A stretch of DNA of 60,772 nucleotides from Gammaproteobacteria bacterium (GCA_026196575.1 JAPHSX010000048.1:1-60772); one strand, 5' to 3'; positions 24,133 through 32,521 are shown, counted from the first letter of the stretch. The notes: a model not told the origin generated them from the sequence alone. Made by a program: numbers and translations.

Positions 24133-25938
24133 CTACGGCACTGCCTTGAGAAAATCCATCAGGGCCTCATACCGCAACGGACGACTGGCGTAGCCACCCT
24201 GAATCAGGTGGCAGCCGTGCTGTTGCAGCAGGGCGAGCTGCGACGCCTCCTCCACCCCATCGGCGACCACCTCCAGCCCAAGCACCTCGGCCAGCTTGAT
24301 GACGGCGCGAACCAGGGTGGCGCTTTCGGTATCGCCGACACTATCCTGCACCAGCCCACGCGCAATTTTCAGGTTGCTGGCCGGGAACAGTTTGAGGTGA
24401 CCAAGGGAGGAGGTACCGCTGCCAAAGTCATCCACCGAAAGGTTGACCCCCGCCCCGCAGACCTGCTTGAACCACGCCAACCTCTTCTGCGTATCCTCCA
24501 GCAACAGGGTCTCGCTGATCTCCAGTGTCAGGCTCTGCGGCGGCAGCGAGAGATCTTCCAGCAGGCTGACGATATCCTCCACATTCAACCCCAGCTGAAT
24601 CTGCCGGGCGGAGACATTGACCGCAACGCCAATCTCATGGCCACCCTGCCACCACCGCGCCGCGGCACGGCACGCCTGCTCCAGTATCCACCACCCCAGA
24701 TGGGCGATCAGCCCCGACTCCTCGGCCAGTGGGATAAGCGCCTCCAGCGAGACCGCCTCCCCTTCGGGGTGGTGCCAGCACAGCTGCGCCTCGGCGCGCA
24801 CTGTCTCGCCGGTGCGCACGTCGACAATCGGCTGAAACTCCAGAAAAAACTCATCCCGCTGCAGCGCGTGACGCATCGCATTTTTCAGCCGCGTATGCTC
24901 CTGAATCTGCTCATTCATCCCCTGGGTAAAGAAGCTGTAGCCGTTGCGTCCCGCCTCCTTGGCCCGATACATCGCCAGATCGGCATTGCGCAGCAGGGTC
25001 GTGATCTCCTGTGCATCGTGCGGATAGAGGGTGATGCCAACACTGGCACCGATAAAGATATCGCCCCCGGCGGCCACAAACGGCTCACCAAGGGAGGTGA
25101 CGATCTGCTGCGCCACCATCGCCGCATCATCGGCACTGTGCACATCCTGCAGGATCACCGTGAACTCATCGCCTCCCAGACGCGCCACCGTATCGGCCTC
25201 GCGAATCGCGGCGACGAGTCTGCCCGCCACCTCCCGCAACAGCCAGTCACCCACCTCATGGCCACGACTGTCATTCACCGCCTTGAAGTGGTCGAGGTCA
25301 ATGAACAGCAGCGCGGTGGTCCACCCTTCGCGATGCGAACTGCTGATGCTGGCGCTGAGACGCTCCTGGAACAGGGTACGGTTGGGCAGACCGGTGACCG
25401 TATCGTAATTGGCCTGGCGGCGGATCCGCTCCTCGTCCCGCTTGCGCCGCGAGATGTCGCTGAAGACCGCAACATGTTCGAGCACCGCGCCACTCGCGTC
25501 GCGCACCAGAGAGATCGACAGCCACTCGGGGTAGATCATCCCCTGCTTGGTGCGGTTCCAGATCTCCCCCTCCCAGTGGTCCTGGGCATAGAGGGAACGC
25601 CACATCTCACGGTAAAAATCGGCATCCTGGCGCCCCGAGGAGAGAATATTCGGTGACTGTCCCAACACCTCCTCGCTCCGGTAGCCGGTAATGCGGGTAA
25701 AGCCGGGATTGACCGCCGTGATCCGATTGTCACGGTCAGTGACCATAATACCCTCGCTGCTGGTCTCGAAGACCACAGCGGCAATACGCAACCGCTCCTC
25801 GTCCCCCGCCGCTGCCGTTGCCGTTGTCGCTGTCTCTTGCCCCAGCGCAGACCGGGCGAGCCGCTGGCGCGTCAGCCGCAGATAAGCCGCCCCGAGGAGC
25901 AGCACCAACAACAGGAGCAACAGAATGGATATCAGCAT
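24133..25938 (-). CDS. PAS-GGDEF-EAL membrane protein; EAL domain with altered catalytic residues
   Basis: A 601-residue c-di-GMP signalling protein. One N-terminal helix (2-20) is followed by PAS with a PAC tail (about 50-165), GGDEF (about 170-340) with an intact RLGGDEF site (255-259), and EAL (about 350-600). The cyclase motif, including LFIDLDHFKAVND, looks active. In the EAL domain, EALLRW reads EAQLCW (383-388), KID reads KIA (524-526) and AEGVE reads ADGVE (559-563), although N441, E473, DDFG (503-506) and Q580 remain. I therefore expect cyclase activity and weak or no phosphodiesterase activity; the EAL may bind ligand. It stands alone, 71 nt before the hydantoinase-B-like gene. Confidence 0.92.
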   Translation of the reverse strand: MLISILLLLLLVLLLGAAYLRLTRQRLARSALGQETATTATAAAGDEERLRIAAVVFETSSEGIMVTDRDNRITAVNPGFTRITGYRSEEVLGQSPNILSSGRQDADFYREMWRSLYAQDHWEGEIWNRTKQGMIYPEWLSISLVRDASGAVLEHVAVFSDISRRKRDEERIRRQANYDTVTGLPNRTLFQERLSASISSSHREGWTTALLFIDLDHFKAVNDSRGHEVGDWLLREVAGRLVAAIREADTVARLGGDEFTVILQDVHSADDAAMVAQQIVTSLGEPFVAAGGDIFIGASVGITLYPHDAQEITTLLRNADLAMYRAKEAGRNGYSFFTQGMNEQIQEHTRLKNAMRHALQRDEFFLEFQPIVDVRTGETVRAEAQLCWHHPEGEAVSLEALIPLAEESGLIAHLGWWILEQACRAAARWWQGGHEIGVAVNVSARQIQLGLNVEDIVSLLEDLSLPPQSLTLEISETLLLEDTQKRLAWFKQVCGAGVNLSVDDFGSGTSSLGHLKLFPASNLKIARGLVQDSVGDTESATLVRAVIKLAEVLGLEVVADGVEEASQLALLQQHGCHLIQGGYASRPLRYEALMDFLKAVP

Positions 25939-26234
25939 GCCGGTATGGAATCACCGTCTGGATCACGGCCGATAACCCGCGCAAAGCCCCTTGACTGGGG
26001 CTCCGGTTCAAGACCCGTGCGGGGTTCACAGAGGGGGGCGAACATCAGCCGTGGATGTCCGAACAGGGTAAGGATACCCGGGGATCTCGCGGTCGTCATA
26101 CCATCCTCACAGGTCACGATAGGGCCGACGCGGCACACATAACAAAGGCCGTCACCCCGCGGCTCCTCCCGCGTCCGGTCCAGCCGGCAACTCAACACCT
26201 TTTTTGCGGCCCACTCGATGGGAGGGCAACCCAC
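25932..26234 (-). CDS. Hypothetical cysteine-containing small protein (doubtful)
   Basis: A 100-codon frame from ATG at 26234 whose TGA overlaps the ATG of the GGDEF-EAL gene (ATGCTGA). It has six cysteines, including a CYVC pair, but no signal, no membrane helix and no family I recognise. Codon use is less biased than in its neighbours (AGA, AGG, ATA, GGA all present), which speaks against a long-resident gene. The overlap with the next start is the only positive evidence. Confidence 0.22.
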   Translation of the reverse strand: MGCPPIEWAAKKVLSCRLDRTREEPRGDGLCYVCRVGPIVTCEDGMTTARSPGILTLFGHPRLMFAPLCEPRTGLEPEPQSRGFARVIGRDPDGDSIPAC

Positions 26235-26305
26235 TGCACTGCTGGAAGGCCCATCACCCGTACAGAGCCGGCTGCAATTTATCAGGTAAAACAGTATGTT
26301 ATTGG
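25939..26305. other. 367-nt interval between the GGDEF-EAL gene and sspB
   Basis: Apart from the doubtful small frame at 25932-26234, nothing convincing is seen. There is a 6-bp hairpin AGCCCC/GGGGCT (25985-26002) without a T run, and an AT-richer stretch at about 26275-26310 just below the sspB stop that could hold a promoter for the GGDEF-EAL gene. No clear -35/-10 pair, tRNA or terminator could be defended. Confidence 0.5.
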
Positions 26306-26689
26306 CTACTTTACCACCCGCAACGCAGGTCGCTTGCTCTTCTCCTCCACCGGCTCCGGCGGTGGCTCATCCCCCCCACCATCCTCTTCGGTAAAGACCA
26401 TCCCCTTGCCATTTTCACGGGCATAGATGGCCATCACCGACATCACCGGCACCGAGACATGCATCGGCTGTCCGCTGAAGCGGGCATCGAGCTCCACCAG
26501 TTCATTCCCCAACTGCAGGTTCTGTACCGCCGAGGGGGTAATGTTGAGCACAATGCGCCCGTTCTCCACATACTGCTGTGGCACCACCACACCCTGTCCG
26601 GCCACATCGACCAGCAGGTAGGGGGTGAGGCCGTTATCGAGGATCCACTCATAGAGGGCACGAATGAGGTAGGGGCGGCTAGGGGTCAT
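26306..26689 (-). CDS. sspB: ClpXP protease specificity-enhancing factor SspB
   Basis: SspB binds ssrA tags and hands tagged proteins to ClpXP. The 127-residue product has the SspB fold signature (SRPYLIRALYEWILDNGLTP, GRIVLNITPSAVQNLQLGNE, FSGQPMHVSVPVMSVMAIYA), a flexible acidic Pro/Glu linker and a C-terminal tail RPALRVVK, the conserved peptide that docks on the ClpX zinc domain. Follows sspA with a 44-nt gap in the common sspAB arrangement. Confidence 0.96.
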   Translation of the reverse strand: MTPSRPYLIRALYEWILDNGLTPYLLVDVAGQGVVVPQQYVENGRIVLNITPSAVQNLQLGNELVELDARFSGQPMHVSVPVMSVMAIYARENGKGMVFTEEDGGGDEPPPEPVEEKSKRPALRVVK

Positions 26690-26733
26690 GGTCTGCTATT
26701 TACGCGAAGGATTATCGCCTGGGTTACGCAACA

Positions 26734-27360
26734 TCAGCCGCGCATCTCCCGCTCCAGTTCGGTGAGGCTCTCCTTGAACGAGTCGCGGGCGAATATCCTA
26801 TCCGCGTACTCCAGCAGTGGCGTCGCCTGCTTGGGCAGGGTGACACTGAGGCTAGGCAGGCGCCACAGCAGCGGTGCCAGATAGCAGTCAACCAGTGAGA
26901 ACTCGTCGCTCATAAAGAACGGTTTGTGCTCAAACACCGGACTGACGGCGATGAGGTTGTCGCGAATCACCTTGCGCGCCTTGGTGGCCGCCTTTTCGCC
27001 GCCGTTGAGGATGAGATCCAGCTGATTGTAGAGATCCAGTTCGATGCGGTAGACCATCAGGCGGTTGTTGGCGCGCGACACCGGGTCTACCGGCATTAAC
27101 GGCGGATGGGGAAAGCGCTCATCCAGATACTCCATAATGACCTGTGAACTGTAGAGCACCAACTCACGATCAACCAGGGTCGGCAGTGTGCCGTAGGGAT
27201 TTAGCTCAATCAGATCCTCGGGCATGTTTCCTGCCTCGACACTGACGATGTCGACGTTGATCCCCTTCTCGGCCAGCACCAGGCGGGCACGATGGCTATA
27301 AACATCGGTATCACCCGAAAACAGTGTCATTACTGAGCGTCGGTTAGCGACGGCACCCAT
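26734..27360 (-). CDS. sspA: Stringent starvation protein A (GST-fold RNA polymerase partner)
   Basis: SspA is a glutathione-S-transferase-like protein that binds RNA polymerase and changes promoter choice in starvation and acid stress. The 208-residue product has the thioredoxin-fold half (MTLFSGDTDVYSHRARLVLAEKG, NPYGTLPTLVDRELVLYSS) and the helical C-half ending FKESLTELEREMRG. The frame is open upstream, but the ATG at 27360 follows AGGAGAG and matches the family start MGAVANRRSVM. Confidence 0.95.
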   Translation of the reverse strand: MGAVANRRSVMTLFSGDTDVYSHRARLVLAEKGINVDIVSVEAGNMPEDLIELNPYGTLPTLVDRELVLYSSQVIMEYLDERFPHPPLMPVDPVSRANNRLMVYRIELDLYNQLDLILNGGEKAATKARKVIRDNLIAVSPVFEHKPFFMSDEFSLVDCYLAPLLWRLPSLSVTLPKQATPLLEYADRIFARDSFKESLTELEREMRG

Positions 27361-27386
27361 ATTAAGCTCTCCTAAGATCTTGCTCG

Positions 27387-27416
27387 AAAAAAGAAGGGGC
27401 CTCGCAGCCCCCTCTT
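27387..27416 (-). terminator. Rho-independent terminator after petC
   Basis: On the minus strand a 10-bp stem with one mismatch (27407-27416 with 27391-27400), loop of 6, is followed by a run of six T broken by no other base. It lies between petC and sspA and should end the petABC transcript about 80 nt past the petC stop. Confidence 0.8.
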
Positions 27417-27497
27417 TCACATCATGTTGCCGTGGCGGTGTTCACGCCGCGGCACTGGACCAGGCGCCTATACTAGCACATCCGGCCGCCACCATGA

Positions 27498-28238
27498 TTA
27501 ATGCACATCTTTCCAGTACTCTTTCTTCAGCAGGTAGGCCACGACAAAGAAGAAGAGGAGAAAGATCAACACATAGACGCCGATCTGCTGGCGCTTGAGT
27601 TGAATCGGCTCGCCGGTGTAGGCGAGAAAGGCGGTCAGGTCACGGGCCGCCTGGTCATACTCGGCCTCGTTCATGCTGCCCGGCTTCACCATCTCATAGC
27701 CGGTGATCACGGTGTGCTCATTGCCCTCGGCATCGGTATCGGTTCTCGTTACCGCCTTCTTCATCCCCTCCAGCTCCCACAGCACATGAGGCATGCCCAC
27801 GTCGGGGAAGACCTTGTTGTTGACACCGAAGGGGCGGCTCTCGTCGATGTAGAAGGTCTTGAAGTAGGTATAGAGCCAGTCAACACCCCGGGCCCGGGCG
27901 ATCACGCTGAGATCCGGCGGCGGATTACCGAACCACTTTTTCGCATCGGCGGTGGGCATGGCGATGGTCATCGTTTCGCCCAGCTTGTCGGAGGCCAGCA
28001 TCAGGTGCTCTTTTACCTGCTCATCGCTCAAACCGATATCGCGACCCATGCGGTTATAGCGCTGGTAGGCGGCGGAGTGGCAACTCAGGCAGTAGTTGAC
28101 GAACAACTTGGCACCGCGCTGCAGCGAGGCATTGTCGCGCAGGTCAATGTTCGCCTTCTCCAGGTGGACACCGCCACCCGCCGCCATGCCGAGTACCGGC
28201 AGCACGGCAAATACACATGCAACGATTAGCTTTTTCAT
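27498..28238 (-). CDS. petC: Cytochrome c1 of the bc1 complex
   Basis: Cytochrome c1 accepts electrons from the Rieske centre and passes them to a soluble c cytochrome. The 246-residue protein has a signal peptide (about 1-20), haem motif CLSCH (C50, C53, H54), the Met-ligand region in the TIAMPTADAKKWFG area and GMPHVLWEL, and a C-terminal anchor helix (about 222-240) before KKEYWKDVH. The ATG at 28238 overlaps the petB stop (ATGA); the frame is open upstream but that part is petB in another frame. Confidence 0.95.
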   Translation of the reverse strand: MKKLIVACVFAVLPVLGMAAGGGVHLEKANIDLRDNASLQRGAKLFVNYCLSCHSAAYQRYNRMGRDIGLSDEQVKEHLMLASDKLGETMTIAMPTADAKKWFGNPPPDLSVIARARGVDWLYTYFKTFYIDESRPFGVNNKVFPDVGMPHVLWELEGMKKAVTRTDTDAEGNEHTVITGYEMVKPGSMNEAEYDQAARDLTAFLAYTGEPIQLKRQQIGVYVLIFLLFFFVVAYLLKKEYWKDVH

Positions 28239-29470
28239 CCTGTCACCCTCTCCGGTACCGGCTTGGTCTTCTCGAACTTGGGAATAATGGCCAAGGCGAA
28301 GAAGAATACGAAGTAGTAGATCGTGCCGATCTGCGCAATCATGGTCAGCAGCGCGGTCGACGGCTGCATTCCGAGATAGCCCAACAGGATAAAGTCGAGC
28401 ACGAACAGCGCCAGCAGCAGCTTGAAGCAGAGACCACGGTAACGAATGGACTTGACCGGACTGCGATCGAGCCACGGCAGGAAGAACAGAATCACCACTG
28501 CGGCACCCATCACCACCACGCCGGGGAAGGCGGAACCGGCAATCGACGGCACCGCGCGCAGCATTGCGTAGAACGGGGTGAAGTACCAGACCGGGGCGAT
28601 ATGCGGCGGGGTCTTCATCGAGTTGGCCGGCTCAAAGTTGGGGTGCTCGATGAAGTAGCCACCCATCTCCGGGGCGAAGAAGAGGATCGCGCAGAAGACA
28701 ATGAGGAAACCCACCACGCCCACGATATCCTTCACCGTGTAGTAGGGGTGGAAGGGGATGCCATCGAGCGGCTTGCCGTCCGGCCCCTTGGTCTTCTTGA
28801 TCTCGACACCATCGGGATTGTTGGAGCCGACCTCGTGCAGGGCGATGATGTGTGCCACCACCAGGCCGAGCAGCACCAGCGGCACGGCAATGACGTGAAA
28901 GGCGAAGAAGCGGTTCAGGGTGACATCGGAGATGACGTAGTCACCGCGAATCCAGATCGAGAGCTCCTCACCGACAAACGGCACGGCGGAAAACAGGTTA
29001 ACGATAACCTGAGCACCCCAATAGGACATCTGCCCCCACGGCAACAGGTAACCGAGGAAGGCCTCGGCCATCAGCGCCAGATAGATGAGGCAGCCAAAGA
29101 TCCAGAGCAGCTCGCGCGGTGGCTTGTAGGAGCCATACATCAGGCCACGGAACATGTGCAGATAGACCACGGCAAAGAAGGCCGAGGCGCCGGTGGAGTG
29201 GGCGTAGCGAATGAGCCACCCCCAGTCGACGTCACGCATGATGTACTCGACCGAACCGAAGGCCATGCCGGCATCGGGCTTGTAGCTCATGGTAAGGAAG
29301 ATACCGGTGACGATCTGGATAACCAGCACCAGCAGTGCCAGGGAGCCGAAGAAGTACCAGAAATTGAAGTTCTTCGGTGCGTAGTATTCGGAAAGGTGCT
29401 CTTTCCACATTTTGCTCAGGGGGAAACGGGCATCCACCCAACCCAGAAGTTGCATCATCATGTTATTCAT
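28235..29470 (-). CDS. petB: Cytochrome b of the bc1 complex
   Basis: The quinol-oxidising core of complex III. The 411-residue protein has eight predicted helices; haem-ligand histidines lie in RYAHSTGASAFFAVVYLHM and in FHVIAVPLVLLGLVVAHII. The Qo-site motif reads PVWY (in HIAPVWYFTPFY) rather than PEWY; PVWY is known from other beta- and gammaproteobacteria. The start overlaps the petA stop (29470) and the stop overlaps petC, so the three genes are tightly coupled. Confidence 0.97.
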   Translation of the reverse strand: MNNMMMQLLGWVDARFPLSKMWKEHLSEYYAPKNFNFWYFFGSLALLVLVIQIVTGIFLTMSYKPDAGMAFGSVEYIMRDVDWGWLIRYAHSTGASAFFAVVYLHMFRGLMYGSYKPPRELLWIFGCLIYLALMAEAFLGYLLPWGQMSYWGAQVIVNLFSAVPFVGEELSIWIRGDYVISDVTLNRFFAFHVIAVPLVLLGLVVAHIIALHEVGSNNPDGVEIKKTKGPDGKPLDGIPFHPYYTVKDIVGVVGFLIVFCAILFFAPEMGGYFIEHPNFEPANSMKTPPHIAPVWYFTPFYAMLRAVPSIAGSAFPGVVVMGAAVVILFFLPWLDRSPVKSIRYRGLCFKLLLALFVLDFILLGYLGMQPSTALLTMIAQIGTIYYFVFFFALAIIPKFEKTKPVPERVTG

Positions 29471-30069
29471 CAGGCAGCCACTCCTTCGTCATCACCCACC
29501 AAAATGGTTGTATCGGTCAGGAACTTGTAGGGTGGAACGACCATATTCGAGGGGGCGGGAACACCGGAGTAAACGCGTCCGGCTAGGTCGAATTTGGAAC
29601 CGTGGCAGGGGCAGAAGAAGCCACCCTTCCAGTCGGCGCCCAGATCGGCAGGGGCGATATCGGGGCGATAGGTCGGCGAGCAGCCGAGGTGGGTACAGAT
29701 CCCGACCAGCACCAACAACTCCTCTTTTTGCGAGCGCGCGGGATTTTTGGCCCACGCGGGCTGCTGCGCGACATTGTCAGAGGCCGGGTCCAGCAACTTC
29801 GCCTCCAGGGAGGCCATGTCCTTGAGGTTCTGCCCGGTACGGCGCACGATCCACACCGGTTTGCCACGCCACTCGACGGTCATCATCTGACCCGATTCCA
29901 GCTTGCTGATGTCCGCTTCCACCGGCGCACCGGCGGCCTTGGCACGCTCACTGGGCTGCATTGACAACACGAACGGGACAACAACAGCCGCTGCGCCTGC
30001 CGCACCCACCACACTGGTGGCCGCGGTCAGGAAGCGGCGTCGACCCTTATCTACGCCTTCTGCGCTCAT
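29470..30069 (-). CDS. petA: Rieske iron-sulfur protein of the bc1 complex
   Basis: Carries the [2Fe-2S] centre that takes the first electron from quinol. The 199-residue protein has a Tat-type start (KGRRRFL) with a following hydrophobic anchor (about 14-36), and both cluster boxes: CTHLGC (C125, H127, C130) and CPCHGS (C153, C155, H156). C130 and C155 form the usual disulfide. It is the first gene of petABC. Confidence 0.97.
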   Translation of the reverse strand: MSAEGVDKGRRRFLTAATSVVGAAGAAAVVVPFVLSMQPSERAKAAGAPVEADISKLESGQMMTVEWRGKPVWIVRRTGQNLKDMASLEAKLLDPASDNVAQQPAWAKNPARSQKEELLVLVGICTHLGCSPTYRPDIAPADLGADWKGGFFCPCHGSKFDLAGRVYSGVPAPSNMVVPPYKFLTDTTILVGDDEGVAA

Positions 30070-30138
30070 TAAGCCTCTCCCACTTTAAAGGACTTGAAAA
30101 AAAACCTGCGTGGCATCTCTGCCACCGTTGCCGCACCC

Positions 30139-30168
30139 CCAGCCCGGATGTTCAAACATCCGGGCTGG
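30139..30168. repeat. Long inverted repeat upstream of petABC
   Basis: A perfect inverted repeat with 14-bp arms (CCAGCCCGGATGTT and its complement) around a 2-bp centre, about 70 nt above the petA start. It has no T run on either side. It could be a leader hairpin in the petABC mRNA, an operator, or a terminator-like end for a plus-strand transcript. No known binding consensus was recognised. Confidence 0.7.
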
Positions 30169-30289
30169 AGATCCGACATAAAAAGATTCAGTAGATTAGG
30201 AAGTTATTATTTTCCTGCGATAATAGCCGCACATTTTCATCTAAAGGGGGCGTGCAGGTCAAGCCAATGCTCCCCCCTACCACGTCGCA

Positions 30290-31048
30290 TCAAGCCGGAT
30301 TGGGGAGATCGACAAAATAATTTTCCACGGCAAAATGGTCAGCCAGGTGGTCACCCAGCGCCTGTACGCCGTAACGCTCGGTGGCGTGATGACCGGCGGC
30401 AAGGTAGTGAATACCCAGTTCGCGGGCAATATGCATGGTGGGCTCGGCAAGCTCGCCACTGATATAGGCATCCAGCCCCAGCGCTGCGGCCTGTTCCAGG
30501 TAACCCTCGGCCCCGCCGCTGCACCAGCCAATCCGCCGCACCGGCCGCCCGTCCCCCTCAAGCAGCAACGGTTCACGCCCCAGCCGCTCGCCCAGCCGTG
30601 CCGCCAGATCCGCCGGAGAGAGGGGCTGCGAAAAGGTCCCCCACATGGCGATACCGCCGCCGGGGCCGCTACCAAAGCGACCCTCAACGGTGATCCCCAA
30701 CAACCGCCCTAGCTGCGCGTTATTGCCCAGCGCGGCGTGGCCGTCCAGCGGCAGGTGGTAGGCCAGCAGCGAGATATTGTGCGCCAGCAGCGCCCTGATA
30801 CGCCGCTGTTTGATGCCGGTGATAACCGGCGACTCCCCCTTCCAGAAGTAGCCATGGTGTACCAGCAGCAGGTCGGCCTGGCGCTCGATGGCCGCCTCGA
30901 TCAGCGCCTGCGAGGCGGTCACCCCGCTAACGATACGCCGCACCTCCCCCCGCCCCTCAACCTGCAGTCCATTGGGGGCATAATCCTGGTAGTCGGCTAC
31001 ACCAAGAAGGGTGTCACAGTACTCAACTAGCTGCTGCAGACTGGCCAT
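30290..31048 (-). CDS. Nif3-like dinuclear metal centre protein (YbgI family)
   Basis: A conserved hexameric protein with a two-metal site and unclear function, recently linked to metal homeostasis and GTP cyclohydrolase-like folds. The 252-residue product has the metal motifs LLVHHGYFWKGE near residues 61-72, LPLDGHAALGNN near 99-110 and AAGHHATERYG near the C-terminus. The ATG at 31048 gives the standard start MASLQQLVEYCDTLL; upstream codons in frame are not conserved. Divergent from the DegS-like gene with a 62-nt gap. Pseudomonas has the same gene pair. Confidence 0.93.
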   Translation of the reverse strand: MASLQQLVEYCDTLLGVADYQDYAPNGLQVEGRGEVRRIVSGVTASQALIEAAIERQADLLLVHHGYFWKGESPVITGIKQRRIRALLAHNISLLAYHLPLDGHAALGNNAQLGRLLGITVEGRFGSGPGGGIAMWGTFSQPLSPADLAARLGERLGREPLLLEGDGRPVRRIGWCSGGAEGYLEQAAALGLDAYISGELAEPTMHIARELGIHYLAAGHHATERYGVQALGDHLADHFAVENYFVDLPNPA

Positions 31049-31110
31049 GCGCTCCTCTACTCCTTGCGGTAAGATTGCCGCTATTGCCAAAAGCACAGAG
31101 TATAAAAGAT

Positions 31111-32274
31111 ATGAAGCCATACAAGCCGGTTGTTTTCCTCTTTCAGTCGATCACCATCGGTCTGGCCATCGCCTTTCTGGTGCTGGTGTGGCAGCCGCAG
31201 CTGCTGGATAACGGCAAGAAGGTGGTGGAGTTTATCGAGAGCAGCACCCCCCAACTCCCCGTTACCGCCCTCTCCTCCGGCCCTGTCTCCTATGCCGACG
31301 CGGTAGCCATTGCTGCCCCAGCGGTGGTCAACATCCACACCCGCAAGACAGTGGTGCAGCAGCGCAGTCCACTGTTTGACGACCCCTTCTTTCGCCGATT
31401 TTTCGGCGAACAGTTCGGTATCGGCCCGAGCAAGCGCGAGGAGACCTCGCTTGGCTCCGGGGTCATCGTCAACGCCAAGGGCTACATCCTCACCAATAAC
31501 CATGTGATCGCTGGGGCCGATGCGATTCAGGTGACCCTGCGCGACGGCCGCACCCTGGCGGCGAAGCTGGTCGGCAGCGATCCGGAGGCAGATCTGGCGG
31601 TACTCAAGGTGGAGCAAGAAAATCTCCCCATCCTCACCATAGGCAATGCCGACGCCCTGCGTGTGGGCGATGTGGTGCTGGCCATCGGCAACCCGTTCGG
31701 CGTCGGTCAGACGGTGACCCTCGGCATCGTCAGCGCCACCGGGCGCAGCTCGCTCGGCATCAACACCTTCGAGAACTTCATCCAGACCGATGCGGCAATC
31801 AACCCCGGCAACTCCGGCGGCGCCCTCATTAGCGCGCGCGGCGAGCTCATCGGCATCAACACTGCCATCTTCTCCAAATCAGGAGGCTCGCAGGGGATCG
31901 GTTTTGCCATTCCGATGAGCCTGGCGAAGAACTCGATGGCGCAGATCGTGGAAAAGGGGTATGTCAGCCGCGGCTGGATGGGGGTGGAAATCCAGGAGCT
32001 CACCCCGCAACTGGCCGAGTCGTTCGGCCTGAAAGAGGGGAAGGGGATCATCATCGCCGGGGTGCTAAAGGAGGGCCCCGCCGACAGGGGCGGCCTCAGA
32101 CCGGGTGACATCATCCTCAAGCTTAACGACAAGGTGATAGAGAGCTCCCACGATGCCCTCAACGTCATCGCCCAGACCCCACCCGGCGAGCAGATCCGCA
32201 TCGAGGGGCAGCGTGATGGCAAAGGGCTGGAGCTGAAGATAGTGGTGGGGGAACGGCCTAAGCAGGAGAGGTGA
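31111..32274 (+). CDS. degS: Periplasmic serine protease of the DegS/AlgW type
   Basis: DegS-like proteases start the envelope-stress cascade by cutting the anti-sigma factor (RseA/MucA) when their PDZ domain senses misfolded porins. The 387-residue protein has one N-terminal anchor helix (about 8-27), trypsin-like domain with H131 (LTNNHVIA), D161 (PEADLAVL) and S235 (NPGNSGGAL), and a single PDZ domain (about 280-380). One PDZ plus a membrane anchor separates it from two-PDZ DegP/DegQ. Its location between nif3-like and hisC matches algW of Pseudomonas. The ATG has only a weak ribosome site. The stop codon lies inside the first unit of a heptamer repeat. Confidence 0.93.
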   Translation: MKPYKPVVFLFQSITIGLAIAFLVLVWQPQLLDNGKKVVEFIESSTPQLPVTALSSGPVSYADAVAIAAPAVVNIHTRKTVVQQRSPLFDDPFFRRFFGEQFGIGPSKREETSLGSGVIVNAKGYILTNNHVIAGADAIQVTLRDGRTLAAKLVGSDPEADLAVLKVEQENLPILTIGNADALRVGDVVLAIGNPFGVGQTVTLGIVSATGRSSLGINTFENFIQTDAAINPGNSGGALISARGELIGINTAIFSKSGGSQGIGFAIPMSLAKNSMAQIVEKGYVSRGWMGVEIQELTPQLAESFGLKEGKGIIIAGVLKEGPADRGGLRPGDIILKLNDKVIESSHDALNVIAQTPPGEQIRIEGQRDGKGLELKIVVGERPKQER

Positions 32275-32312
32275 CAGGTGACAGGTGACAGGTGACAGGT
32301 GACAGGTGACAG
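32271..32312 (+). repeat. Heptanucleotide tandem repeat (GTGACAG, six copies)
   Basis: Six perfect copies of GTGACAG beginning at the degS stop codon; the TGA of the gene is part of the first copy. Read as AGGTGAC, the unit is close to AGGTAGC, the unit of the next array on the opposite strand. Confidence 0.97.
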
Positions 32313-32334
32313 GCTAAACCTAAAATCGCACTCC

Positions 32335-32425
32335 GCTACCTGCTACCTGCTACCTGCTACCTGCTACCTGCTACCTGCTACCTGCTACCTGCTACCTGCT
32401 ACCTGCTACCTGTTGCCTGTTACCT
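32335..32425 (-). repeat. Heptanucleotide tandem repeat (GCTACCT on the plus strand, eleven perfect copies plus two variants)
   Basis: Eleven perfect GCTACCT units (32335-32411) followed by GTTGCCT and GTTACCT. On the minus strand the unit is AGGTAGC. With the upstream array it makes an imperfect inverted pair separated by 22 nt. A few degenerate units recur at about 32499-32515. Related short tandem heptamers are known from cyanobacterial and some gammaproteobacterial intergenic regions. Confidence 0.97.
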
Positions 32426-32464
32426 GCAACCGTACCTCTGCAGGCCGTGTGCGGTCGTGGCCTT

Positions 32465-32490
32465 GATGGGCACGCTGCGCTTTGCCCATC
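32465..32490. repeat. Hairpin of a dispersed GATGGGCA...TGCCCATC repeat type
   Basis: Arms GATGGGCA (32465-32472) and TGCCCATC (32483-32490) around a 10-nt centre, followed by CTACGG. This arrangement is a common intergenic dispersed element in many proteobacterial genomes. It lies between the heptamer arrays and hisC. No other copy was spotted in this window. Confidence 0.6.
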
Positions 32491-32521
32491 CTACGGCTGT
32501 TACCTGCTACCCGTCACCCGA

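Noticed and set aside
25985-26002. AGCCCC/GGGGCT hairpin as a terminator
   Set aside because: Stem is short and no T run follows on either strand.
32271-32425. Heptamer arrays considered as a CRISPR array
   Set aside because: Units are 7 nt and directly adjacent with no spacers, and no cas gene is nearby.
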